Part shown: positions 38,579 to 49,700 of the stretch, piece by piece
Layout: each line of letters starts with the position of its first letter
How positions within the stretch are numbered: position 1 is the stretch's first letter
Notes under the pieces: generated by a model
The model's database searches: none
What the model was told of the DNA's origin: nothing
Seen by the model: only the letters and a program-made list of their open reading frames with translations
From: Adineta vaga
Lineage: Eukaryota; Rotifera
Assembly (NCBI GenBank): GCA_021613535.1
Contig: CP075493.1
Location: forward strand, 9,114,001 to 9,178,000
DNA: 64,000 nt
Direction: 5' to 3'
Made by a program: the position numbers and the translations under genes

Positions 38579-40789
38579 CTAAAGTTCCGTTGATTGATTA
38601 TTCTAAAATCATACTCAAAACAATATTTTCACTTATCACCTCCAATACAAACTTACACTATTTTGTTCATTAAGATAAACTCTGGAGAAAAAGGCTGGTA
38701 ATTGTACATTTCTTGGTACTTGATTTTTAATATAATCTTGTATCGTTATATTTAATTTCTTCAATGATGGTAATAATAACATTAATGTATAAAAATCTCG
38801 ACTTTTACTTCCACGTTTACAATCCATATAATCACATAATGCACATGTTAATTCTGTTTGAGTAGAATCAATTAAGAGAAAGTCATTTAAACATAGATTA
38901 CTTGTTGATATAATTAACAATGAAAGAAATAATGAAAATTCTTTATCATCAAGTTTTAATGCAAACATATATGTTTGAAGTTTTTCAACATCGGATCGTA
39001 TATATTCAATAAAGGGAAATAATTGTTGAAATTGTTCATTTAATTTTTGATTATTTGTATTAAAATAATTCCAAAATGAAGATTGATCACTATGGTGTAA
39101 ACATAGAATGATGATACTATGAATTGACGATTTTATCAATTGAATTTGATCGTTAACAGTATGAAAATTCATGAAAATTAGGTATACGTGTAGCAAATTT
39201 AACTGAACGATTTGCATAATTTTTAAATTGATTCATACATAATGACCATATATCCGTAGAATCTTGACAAATAGATAAATTCTATGCGATAAAAAGACGA
39301 AGATTGGTCCGAAAATCATTGAATTTTGTGTATAGACTTACGTCAAGTGTTTCTTTGAAAGCTTTGTGAATATTTGAAATCAATTGTCTACATTGAGGAT
39401 CTAATTGATCTTCAAAATCAATAAATGTTGATGTAGAATGTGTTACTAGAATAGACAAGTTTTCATCTAGAAACGATGTTTATTAATGTTTTAAAACTAA
39501 CTTACAGTCACTTTCGGAACTACTTGATTCATCTATTATTCTTCGTTTATTTGTTGTTCGATTTCGTGTTGATGATGTTGAATGAACCATTTGATGAAGC
39601 ATTGTTGTATTGGGCATTTGTCCATTACTCTGAAGCATCATACCTAAATTCATTCATTTATTTTTGAATAAAATCAAACATGAATTAATCACTTACGCAT
39701 ATGATGTTTGAATAAATTACTCTGCCGTCCAATTCGACTTCCTAAAATGATTTCTACTATTAAATTATAAATAAAGATTAGTTGTACCTTCAACAGACAT
39801 GCCCACTGTAATACATCGTTGGAATCGACAATAACGACATGCATTTCTTGTTGAAACTGTTATTTCACATGTGCCATTATCCATACATTTATAACGACTT
39901 GGTGCTCTTTCTTTAATACTTCTTCGGAAAAAACCCTATCCGAAAAATCATCTATATACAATATCTCATACGCACACACACACTATCGAGCTTACTTTAC
40001 ATCCTTCACAAGTTATCGCTCCTATAAATATATACAAATGAAGAGAAATTTCCATTTGGAGAAAGAAAAGATTTCAATAAACTTCTTACCGAAATGAATA
40101 CCACTGGATGGTCCTTGACACACATAACAAGAGATTTGAGCAAATATATCAGCTACTCGAGGTGTCTGTTGTAGTTCTATTCCTTCTACAAACATTTACG
40201 AATAATTGGAAATCTTAGGCATACAAACAAACTATACAATAACCTTTGACAGTCATGCCAATCATTAGACATTTTTGAAATCGACAATATTGACATTGTG
40301 TACGGGTATTTCTTGTAATCATACAATCTTTATTCTTTACACATTTATATTTTTGATCTTCACCATTGATGGATCGTAGGAAAAATTTCTAATTAAACAT
40401 GATCAATCCCATTTTTCATATTTTGAACGTATTCAAATTTTACTTTGCATGCTTCACAAGTGATTGCTCCACAATGAAGTCCAGAGGATTGTTCTCCACA
40501 TACTTGACATGGTTCAAATCGAGCTTCGAGCAAAATCGATAATGGATCTGTTCCTTCTGTACGTGATCCATGTGGTACATTACTGTAAGTACAAAAAGAA
40601 ATATACAATTTTGATATGATTGAACTTAATATTGGACAAAAAAGACAATAGCTAATGTCCAATATCAAGAGCATAGGTTCTGGTAAACTATGTATATGAT
40701 TATTGAAATCCTTAAATTATTATTTACATAGAAAACAAAACTTACCTATTGATCATCTTTGATCGACGACTATCATCCATTGCAAACAT
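38579..40789 (-). pseudogene. Nuclear receptor with two DNA-binding domains (2DBD-NR); ligand-binding domain carries an apparent 1-base frameshift
   Basis: Exons in transcript order: 40789-40746, 40582-40444, 40388-40244, 40185-40090, 40021-39996, 39935-39788, 39741-39697, 39643-39506, 39466-39342, 39281-38657, 38602-38579. The first zinc-finger domain runs from CQVCGEQSSGLHCGAITCEA to CQYCRFQKCLMIGM with P-box CEACKK; the second from CYVCQGPSSGIHFGAITCEG to CRYCRFQRCITVGM with P-box CEGCKG. This pair of P-boxes and the short linker are typical of 2DBD nuclear receptors, ligand-regulated transcription factors of invertebrates. In the LBD, FATRIPNFHEF is followed in the next frame by HTVNDQIQLIKSS, the helix 3-4 signature; one extra T in a TTTT run (plus strand AAAA at 39164-39167) breaks the frame, and no gt-ag intron of the right length fits. 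Exon lengths sum to 3n+1, agreeing with one surplus base. Apart from that it looks well preserved, so a sequencing error is quite possible. No clear AF-2 helix is visible at the end. Confidence 0.82.
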
Positions 40790-41842
40790 GACGACGTCTG
40801 ATAGTTGATCTTTTCTCTTTTTTGTTCGATGACGAAGAAATAAAAAGAGAAGTAAAAAAAAGCAATTGGTAGAGAAAGAGGAAAGAAGAAGAAAATATGT
40901 CTTTGATTTTTTATTTGTGATGTATTGATATCCAATGACCGATCAGATCAACTGATGTCTTTTCTCTTTCTCTCTCTCTTCCATTCATGATGTGCGAGGG
41001 TCGATATTTCAATGACAAAAAAAAAGAGGGGAAAAGTCGACTTTGTCAATTGAGTAATCTCAAAATGACACTTACCAGTAGCAAATTTGTGATTTATTTA
41101 TCTATAGTTCTTTCTTTTTCATATACTCTTTATAAGCATTGTGATATAACAAAAAGGTAATTCTATAACATCACGCACATCTCTCATTCGTCTCTTTTGG
41201 TCTATTTGATACTATATACAGAATTTGTTCTAGATACGAGACACAATATTTTATTGCATATAGACATGTACATTCTTCTTCTTTTACTTAGTTCTCTTGC
41301 ACATATTGATATGAAGTTGACTGATAAGAATGATAACATACGACTAGTCAAATTGAATGATAAATTGATTAAAAGAAACTTGATTGAAATTTAAATCTTA
41401 GTGATATTAGTAGTCGATAGACCTATAATTTATATACTCTAATTATATGATTTTCTTAGAAAGTTAAAGCTATTTTCACATAGGTGTACTGGCATACTGT
41501 CAGAAATAGATTTCAATTATATGTTTGCACGGCAGTTCAATAAAGGTCATTGTATTTTAGAAGAAAAACTAATCGATTCACATTTGAGTACTACCAAGAA
41601 AGTCATCGTTGCTCGAGAAAATATCAAATTAAATACTGTAACTAATGTACTTCTTTGAGATTCGATAATTTTTATTTTCGTAAACTTTGACAAATGAATA
41701 GGATTTCACATGACTACTGATGTTAATAGGCTTTTTTGTAGTGCTTCAATATGTGATTTATAAGACACTTTGTTATTCTTATTTATTAACTTTATTCATC
41801 GATTTCATATGCGTGTTGTTGTTTCGTACTTCCACCAAAAAC
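40790..41842. other. Intergenic region between divergent nuclear receptor and B-box genes
   Basis: No gene found. CU-rich at 40960-40985. Frames at 40753-40935 and 41197-41394 lack motifs. Probably holds promoters and 5' UTRs of the flanking genes. Confidence 0.5.
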
Positions 41843-42868
41843 ATGACATCGGCGGTAGCAAGAAAACAATGTTCCAACGACAGTAATTGTACCCAGACCA
41901 CGGTTGCCAATTGTGAGGGCTGTTCAAAAGCTTTTTGTCCAACACATTTTACTCAACATCGTAATTTACTTGATGAGAAAATGAATTTAATTATGAGCAA
42001 GCATAATGATCTAAAGAAGATGTTTAATCATCATAGATCAGAACCGTATAATCATCCGCTAATTCAAAATATTAATAGTTGGGAGAAAGAATCAGTTGCA
42101 AAGATTCAGCGTCGAGCAAAGGAGCTTCGAAAAGAAGTACTTCAATTAACAATCGCAAATCAAAATGAATTATCAATAAAACTACAGCAGCTATCTGACA
42201 GATTAAAGCAAAGTCGTGTAAATGGTGATTTCATTGAAACAGATCTTCAGTTATGGAAGAATAGTTTGATTGAACTAAAAACTAACTTAAATTCTTTATC
42301 GACAATATCCATTACGCAAAATGATGATAAGCCAATCGTATTTAATATGTTTATTGAGTCATATCGAAAAGTAAACGATGTATTCGAACGTCTTTCAGAC
42401 AATAGTGTTCAAATACTGAAATCTGGAAGAGTAGCCGCTCATGATGCAACAAAAAATCTCACAGAAGTACGAGGAAAACATGAGTATAGTTCGGGATGTT
42501 ATGAAATTCATTTATCTATCGACCGTTTTATTGGTGAATGGATGTTTTTTGGAATCAATTCGAAATCTGGTACTCTAGAGAAAATTTCGTCTGCACCTCC
42601 TGCATCAGCATGTGGATGGTCTAGTGACAATTCTTGTTGGTTAAATGGAACAGATCAAGTTGTGGGATCTAATCCTTCAGTTGAATTAAAAATGGATGAC
42701 AAAATATGTTTGCTCGTAGATTGTGACAATCGTCAACTTTCAATGGTAAACCAACGCACCAAAGCAAAGCATGAATTAATTGTAGATGAGAATTTCTGTC
42801 CATTTCCATGTCAACTTTCTATTGCTTTATATGATCCAAATAGTTATGTACGAATTGTAAACACTTAA
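41843..42868 (+). CDS. B-box/coiled-coil protein with C-terminal SPRY-like region, copy 1 (intact)
   Basis: 341 residues, intronless. I start at MTSAVARKQC rather than the upstream in-frame ATG (41720) because copies 2 and 3 start at the same place (MSSASKRKTC, MTSRKLC). Residues 9-43 form a B-box-like zinc site: C-x5-C, NCEGCSKAFCPTHFTQHR. A coiled-coil follows (about 50-150), then a beta-rich domain with WMFFGINSKSGTLE, ACGWSSDNSCWLNG and LVDCDNRQLSMVN, resembling the SPRY/PRY fold. No RING domain, so a RING-less TRIM-like adaptor rather than a ligase. An AATAAA lies at 42910-42915. This type forms large families in bdelloid rotifers (from memory); the function is unknown. Confidence 0.75.
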   Translation: MTSAVARKQCSNDSNCTQTTVANCEGCSKAFCPTHFTQHRNLLDEKMNLIMSKHNDLKKMFNHHRSEPYNHPLIQNINSWEKESVAKIQRRAKELRKEVLQLTIANQNELSIKLQQLSDRLKQSRVNGDFIETDLQLWKNSLIELKTNLNSLSTISITQNDDKPIVFNMFIESYRKVNDVFERLSDNSVQILKSGRVAAHDATKNLTEVRGKHEYSSGCYEIHLSIDRFIGEWMFFGINSKSGTLEKISSAPPASACGWSSDNSCWLNGTDQVVGSNPSVELKMDDKICLLVDCDNRQLSMVNQRTKAKHELIVDENFCPFPCQLSIALYDPNSYVRIVNT

Positions 42869-43261
42869 ATTTTAGTATGGCTTTTATTTGTTTGTTTTTT
42901 TATCGGATAAATAAAAGCTGCACTTCATTGAATCATCAAACAATTATTTTAGTATTCACATAGCATTCTAAGATCGATTTGCAATAAAGAACCGGCATAT
43001 ATTTTAAACTACAATTAGATCAACATTTTTTATGGTCTATCATAAAATTTCTGGTCATTCTCATCGTTCTTCATTCATATGGATTGCTAGACATCAATTT
43101 CGAATAACATTCGCCGAAAATTTCTCACACTATCATCTAAAACTATAACTCATTGTATAAATAAAGTGTTGTCTGTTGACTTTACGCAAAATCTTTATCT
43201 TTTTATTGACATTTTGATATACTAGTCATTTGTATACTGTGCTCGATATCCACGCATACAC
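42869..43261. other. Spacer between B-box copies 1 and 2
   Basis: Non-coding; 3' UTR and polyadenylation signal of copy 1, then the 5' flank of copy 2. No other feature seen. Confidence 0.6.
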
Positions 43262-44280
43262 ATGTCATCTGCCTCAAAACGAAAAACATGTTCGATAGCC
43301 AGTGACTGTAAACAAACGGCTGCTACTAATTGCGAAGGCTGTTCACAAGCATTTTGTACTAAACATTTTATTGATCATCGTCGTTTACTTACTGAAGATA
43401 TGGATGCAATCATTAGTGAACATAATCATTTCCAAGCGTTAGTCAATGAACAATCTGTCGAAGTTGATTTGCATCCATTGACTCAAACCATTAATGATTG
43501 GGAACAAAAGTCCATTAAAACGATTCAAAACAAAGCTAGCGATCTTCGACAAGAATTATTACAATTAATAACAACACGTAGGAATGATCTTACAAGCAAA
43601 CTTCGACAATTAGCTGTTTATCTGACGGAAAGTCGAGAAAGTGATAATTTTCTTGAAATAGACCTTGAACAATGGAAATATAAGCTTGAAGATTTAAAAA
43701 CAAAATTTGAGTCTTCATCAATTTATACTTTTGATCGGCATGATAATGTTCCATTAGTTCCAAATACTTCGATTAGTCTAACCATCGAAAATGAATTATT
43801 TGAACAGATCTTTGATAGTACTGCAAAGATCTTCGAAAATGGACAAGTCATCAGTCATGATATATCATATAGTTATGTAGAAATTCGTGGAAGAAATCAA
43901 TACACTTCAGGTTGTCATACGATTCGTCTACGTATCGAACAATCTGAAGAGAGATGGATGTTTCTTGGAATTAATTCAAAATCGGAACTTCTACAAAAAC
44001 AATCATTTAATTCAAAATCAGCTTATGGATGGACTAACAATAATTATTTTTGGTTAAATGGAGAATGTCAACCAAACAGTCGAACCCTCGTATTGAAATG
44101 AAAATTAATGATGTCATTCGTTTAGTCTTTGATTGTGATCAACAAAAAATCTCGATGATTAATGAACGTACGAATGCCAAATACGATCTGTTTGTGAATA
44201 TCAATCATTGTCCATTTCCATGGCAATTGCACGTTAATCTTTACGAAGCAAATAGTCATGTACGCATTCTATCAGCTTAA
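43262..44280 (+). pseudogene. B-box/coiled-coil SPRY-like gene, copy 2, frameshifted
   Basis: Tandem paralogue of copy 1 with the same layout: MSSASKRKTC, NCEGCSQAFCTKHFIDHR, coiled-coil and WMFLGINSKSELLQ. After FWLNG the frame is lost: the stretch between AATGGA and the codons for SNP is 17 bases here against 18 in copy 1, a net one-base deletion near 44063-44080. The original frame stops at 44101; the rest of the domain (SNPRIEMKINDVIRLVFDCD to VRILSA) continues in the other frame to 44280. A truncated 279-residue protein could still be made. Confidence 0.7.
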
Positions 44281-44811
44281 ATCACATGACGAAACTGAAA
44301 TGAACTTTGAGAATTCCTATTTTGTTTTGTGTAACACTACTTATTGATAATGAAAGCAATTGGTGATTATAATACAATTCATAAAAACAACTAGTTTGTT
44401 CAGTTTATGTCATCGCAGCTGACATACATGATATTGCTACTCTGGTTGCTGACTATTGCCATCGTTAAATATAATGTAATAAAAATTCCTTATTCCACCG
44501 ACATCTAACGTCAACTTTGGAGTTTAATTTGAAGATATTTCTTTAACTTTTACTTCTTATTAAGAACTCTTTGCTACAAATTACTATCTTTCATACGAGG
44601 ATAAATAACAATGACAATCACTGATTAAATATGAATGATCATAGTCTCAAATAAACTTTCGCAAGACTTCTAATCAGACTTTTTTACATGAAACTGTCTT
44701 GTAAATATAAAGGTGTGACTCATGTGTATGTTATTTTTTTTCTTGTTTTGGGAAAAAAAGAACACTAGCTTTTGAATACAATCATTAGCTTTAGGTTTAC
44801 ACTACAAACAT
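44281..44811. other. Spacer between B-box copies 2 and 3
   Basis: Non-coding, nothing recognised. Confidence 0.6.
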
Positions 44812-45803
44812 ATGACCTCACGAAAGCTTTGCTCAAATACTAATAGTTGTAAACAACCAGCTGCTACTAACTGTGAAGGTTGTTCGCAAGCACTTTGCAC
44901 TAAACATTTCATCGAACATCGTCAGTTACTCACGGAACAATTGGATATCATTATTGGAGAACGTGATCAATTTCAAGAAACACTTAATCAAAGCACTATT
45001 AATTCAAAAATACATCCATTTATACAGCAAATTGATGATTGGGAAAACAAATCCATCGCTAAAATTCGAGAAAAAGCAGAAAATCTGCGATCGGAGTTAT
45101 TTCAGTTCACTACTGTTCATATCGATCACCTTTCGAAGAAGTTGCAAGACCTTTCTAAAAAGCTGCGCGAAGCTAAAGAACATGAAAGTTTTGTTGAAAC
45201 TGATCTATGTAATTGGAACGAATCAGTCAATGTATTACGAAACGAACTCACTTTGTCATCAGCATTTAGAATTAGTCAATGCGATACAAATCCATTCATT
45301 CAGAATATCTCTATTAAAACGAACGCAGTTCAAGAAATATTCGAGCGTACATTTGACAATTCAGTGAAAACTGAAGAAAATGGACAGGTCGCTATTCACA
45401 ATTCACAGAGAAGTTATACAGAAATCCGTGGAAAACTGGAATACACGCTGAATCGACACACAATTCGTCTGCATATTGAATATTTGTCTAATAACTGGGC
45501 ATTTTTCGGAGTAACATCCAAATCAACACCTCTACAAAATCATTCATACCGGTCCGGATCAACTTATGATCGAATGGAGAACATCAGCCGAATAGGATCA
45601 GCGCTAGCATAGAGATGAAAACAAATGACATAATATGTTTGATCTTGGATTGCGATCAACACAAAATCTTTATGATTAATGAACAAACTAACACTAGACA
45701 CGAGTTACCGGTAAACATTCGTCATTGTCCTTTTCCATGACATCTTCATGTCATTCTGTATGAGCCCAATTATCGTTTGCGTATTTTGCCATCAAGACAA
45801 TAA
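44812..45803 (+). pseudogene. B-box/coiled-coil SPRY-like gene, copy 3, multiply disrupted
   Basis: Third tandem paralogue: MTSRKLC, NCEGCSQALCTKHFIEHR, coiled-coil and WAFFGVTSKSTPLQ are intact. The region that should read GW...WLNG is shortened and out of frame (about 45560-45605), giving a stop at 45610-45612. The remaining C-terminal code continues in another frame (EMKTNDIICLILDCDQHK) but contains a TGA at 45738-45740 where the paralogues have TGG (CPFPW), so this part carries at least two lesions. Most decayed member of the trio. Confidence 0.7.
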
Positions 45804-46761
45804 GCACTTTCTCTGCTTATTAACATGTCTGTTTGTAAATGCGAATGACTTTACGATCCTCAAGAGTTTTCATTTTAACAGCTTTGTAATATGAGAATAT
45901 TATTTTCAATTTTTTTAGTAGTTACAAACAAGAAACACCCTCACGATTTTTTCCATAAATTTTGACGTTGAGTTATCTCATCGGCAGTTCATGCTTCTTA
46001 ATAGATGTCTATAAATGTATTTTTGTGCCTTTATATCAGTGAAGAGTTTCATTTCCGGCGGTTTGAATCGTTATTTCCCTTCAAAAATCATGAGTTCTCA
46101 TAACTAGAATTTCAAAGAAGTATATTTTTCTAACTTTTTCTGCCAACTAATCTTCCTATTGTTCTTATAGTATCAATTAATCTAATTTCGACAGAAAAAA
46201 CCTGTATACCTCTTTGTTTCTATAATACAGCTCGGATCGTGAAATTATCCCATATTAATGCAGTTTGGATCGTGAAATTATGCCCAATTGACAACGAAAT
46301 GATCTGTGAGTGATTGTTCTGTCGGTGAGTATAGCATATCAGCTCGTGAGTTGAACTAATCAATCAGATCTTGAATGCGGTATAAGTCATAGATATAGGC
46401 GACATCTATTCATCATATCTCAAGTGTAATATCAACACAAAAGTGCATTGACTTTTCCTTTGTTAAATTTTCGAAAGTGAGTGATATGATCTTATCACTT
46501 TTTCATCGTTAAACGAGACAAAAAGTCTCATCAATTATTTTTATTGGTTCAAACCAAAATGCACGGACGGTAACGACGATGATAAATCTGTATAATATAA
46601 ACTGTTGAGTCATGTTTTTTTTTGTTAGTTTTTTCTCCGTAACTTCTCTTTGTCGTACGCAATCAATCGTTCGATTGTCTTTAATAACATATGAGATGTA
46701 ATATCTTGTAAAAATTCAGTTTTTTATACTTATTCATTCTAGATGACTTGGCACCAACGAC
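45804..46761. other. Intergenic region upstream of FHIP1
   Basis: No gene. Contains an imperfect 33-base direct repeat (separate entry). Likely FHIP1 promoter near the right edge; the sequence around 46735-46742 (cattctag) could be the acceptor of an upstream non-coding exon. Confidence 0.5.
46228..46291. repeat. Imperfect tandem direct repeat, period 33
   Basis: Two copies starting CAGCTCGGATCGTGAAATTA (46228) and CAGTTTGGATCGTGAAATTA (46261), about 90 percent alike over about 26 bases. No function apparent. Confidence 0.6.
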
Positions 46762-49700
46762 ATGACTTTGCAATGGAAACGTCATCATAATACTGAAACC
46801 ATAGACGACGATATAAGCGTCGAACTAGCAGTAAGAATTTGTTGTCTGACAACGTCCTTGAGAGTTTTATAGCAAAAGATATCTCAAAAAAATAAATTTG
46901 TCAAATCTGATAATTTCATACATGACAAGAAAAGAACTAAAGATGATGACAGCAGCCGTAGGTCTTCTTTCCTTCGTAAGATCGAAGAATATGTATGGAG
47001 GTTATTATTGTGTTTTCTTTTATTTCCTCTAGTCTTACAAGACACATGTAGATCGTTAGATAGAAGAAATGAAGGAGAAGAAGAAGAAGTAGACAGCCGC
47101 TCGACGGTAATAAAATCATCTTCGATATTGATTCAGTTGCACATCGCAAGAAGATGAGAGCAGAAGAAGAGGTGGAAAGATCTTTCTTGATACAGATATC
47201 TTCTATTTAGCTTTATTTTCTTTTTACTTTCAAAATAGGTTCTTCGACAACATTGGAAACAAATTTTACAAATCTTTCAAAAAGCATTAGTCGATCAAGA
47301 TGATATCAGTTGTGTTCTATCACATTTTCAACATGCAGTCACATTACTTACCGATGAAGTGGCTAGTCAAGATGAACCCGGACCAATTCTATTATATTTT
47401 GTAAATGAAGCTATACTTGATACATTCTTTGTTTGGTCACTCAGTTGTCCCGAATATGCAGCTGATCTAAAATATCATCAATTGCGTTGTTTCGAATTTC
47501 TTCTTAGTCGAACGCAACAAGAACTTCTCTTCCATAAGCAAATTGTAAGTTGAAATAGAAATGAGATTCTTATTTTGTAAATTAAATCATCGATATTCTA
47601 GTTTAAACCATTGCTCAATCTTCTCCGATCATGTGAATCTTCATCCTCATTAGATCTCATTGAGAAACATATGATTGTTGTGCTCAATCAAGTAAGTTTG
47701 ATTTCTATTTCTACGCGATTTCTATATCTGATCATCATGATAAATAGGTATGTGTCAGTATAACAAAAACTCCGGAATTATTGGAATTCTGTTTCGATAT
47801 CAGTGCTGAACATGGACCATCTCGATTTATTATTTTTTCTCTTCTAATCCCATTTGTTCATCGTGATGGACTTGCTGGTAAGAACACTTGTTTTATAGCT
47901 TCATTTGAAAATTCCTCTGAGATCATTCGTCAAATGTGATTGAAAAAACAAATATACATATATTTAGACATACCATCTCCACAGGGTATAACAACAGGTG
48001 GGAAAAAAAGGTTTTTTTATATGAAAGAAAAATGAAGTTTTGTTTTTCGAAAATGATTACTGCATGTTTCATTTATTATGAGAGACGTTTTGTGATTGAA
48101 TAGTGTTGACATGATCATCTATTTTCTTCTTTCTTAATCGATACATTTCAAACTTATTTAGGTCAACAAGCTCGCGATGCTCTTTTACTTATCATGCAGT
48201 TATCAAATCGAAATGCACATATTGCACGACATATTGTAGAAAATACGAACTTTTGTCCAGTAAGATAACACAAAAAAAAAGAAAAAGAAATATTTTAAAG
48301 TAAAACTGAATTGATTACGTTCTAGATTCTAGCAACTGGTTTAAGTGCATTGTATTCTGATTTACCACATCATTTAGCAACAAATAATGACGAATGGTTT
48401 ATCTTAACAAAAAAAGAATGGTCAGAATGTCCTGCTCTAGTTCAATTCATGAATTCACTTCAATTTTCAAATGATGTTATTCAAGTATGTTCTTTTCAAT
48501 ATTTGTTCATTTCTCATCATACAATATCTTAGATTGCACATCCAACAATTGGTCATCATTTATTGCAATATATTTATCATGGATTTCTTGTGCCAGTTCT
48601 TGGTCCAAGTATTCATCAAGTATGTTAATAAGAAAGAAGAATTTCTTTTGACAGCATATCAAACGCTTAAAAGAATTTCACAATAATAAATATAAACGCA
48701 TCATATATGCGAGTGTATGTGAGCAAATTTCTTCTTTCATAGGATCTTCACGAAATACCATTGAAATTTTCTGATTTACAACACTTTTCGGTAAACAATC
48801 AGGGATATCTGTTTGATATGAAAAAAAAGAAAACAAATTTAATCCTCAGAATATTTTATTTTATTTTATTTTACTTTTTTTTTGCTGCTTCACGTTTATA
48901 TTATAATTTGCACGATATGCTATTGCATGCTCTTTTTTTCCTCCGAATAAGCATGATCAGTAGATTTTTTTTTAGTTTTCTTTTCTTTTGCATGAATATG
49001 AACTTATGGATTGTTTTCTATAGAATACTATGGATGAAGTGATTGCAGCAACTGCTTATTTGGATTTATTTCTACGTACAATTCATGAACCAGCTTTGTT
49101 AAAAGTCTTTTTAAAATTTATTCTTTGTGCAAGAATTGATGAAATGAGTTTATTGGATACGTTGATACAAAGAATCAACTTTAATACAAAAGTAAATTTT
49201 TGACATCGAATGTCTTCTTTTAGTTTTACAAAAGAGAAATTTTCCTTTCTATTAGCTTGGATTGGTGTCGTTGGGTTTATTTTATACATTAATTAATCTC
49301 AATTGTGAAGATATTATGTACCGTCTCATATTTATGTATGACGAAGAAAAAAAAATCAAATTGTTCAGTTATTAAAGTTTTCTTTTCTGTTATAGGTATC
49401 TCATACCCTGTCGACATGTTATGTGCAGTCAACGACGACATATAACTGATGTAGAAATCTATGGAAAAAATGCAGAAAGATTTCTTTCATTACGACCTTC
49501 GTTTTCCAAAGATAGGTAATGTAAACAAAGAAAAGTCGATCAAGTTTTCAATGATATAGATTCTCTTGAGGGAAGAAAACGAGATCCCTTTATTCCTCTC
49601 TTATTAGCTCATTTATCGACAGTTAGATGCTTCTGATAATCGAATGTGTACTTTTGCATATGATTAGATCATCAATTCATTCTAACGCGATCTTATCTAC

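Noticed and set aside
44873-45367. 164-residue frame inside B-box copy 3
   Set aside because: Shadow in another frame of the B-box/coiled-coil coding sequence.
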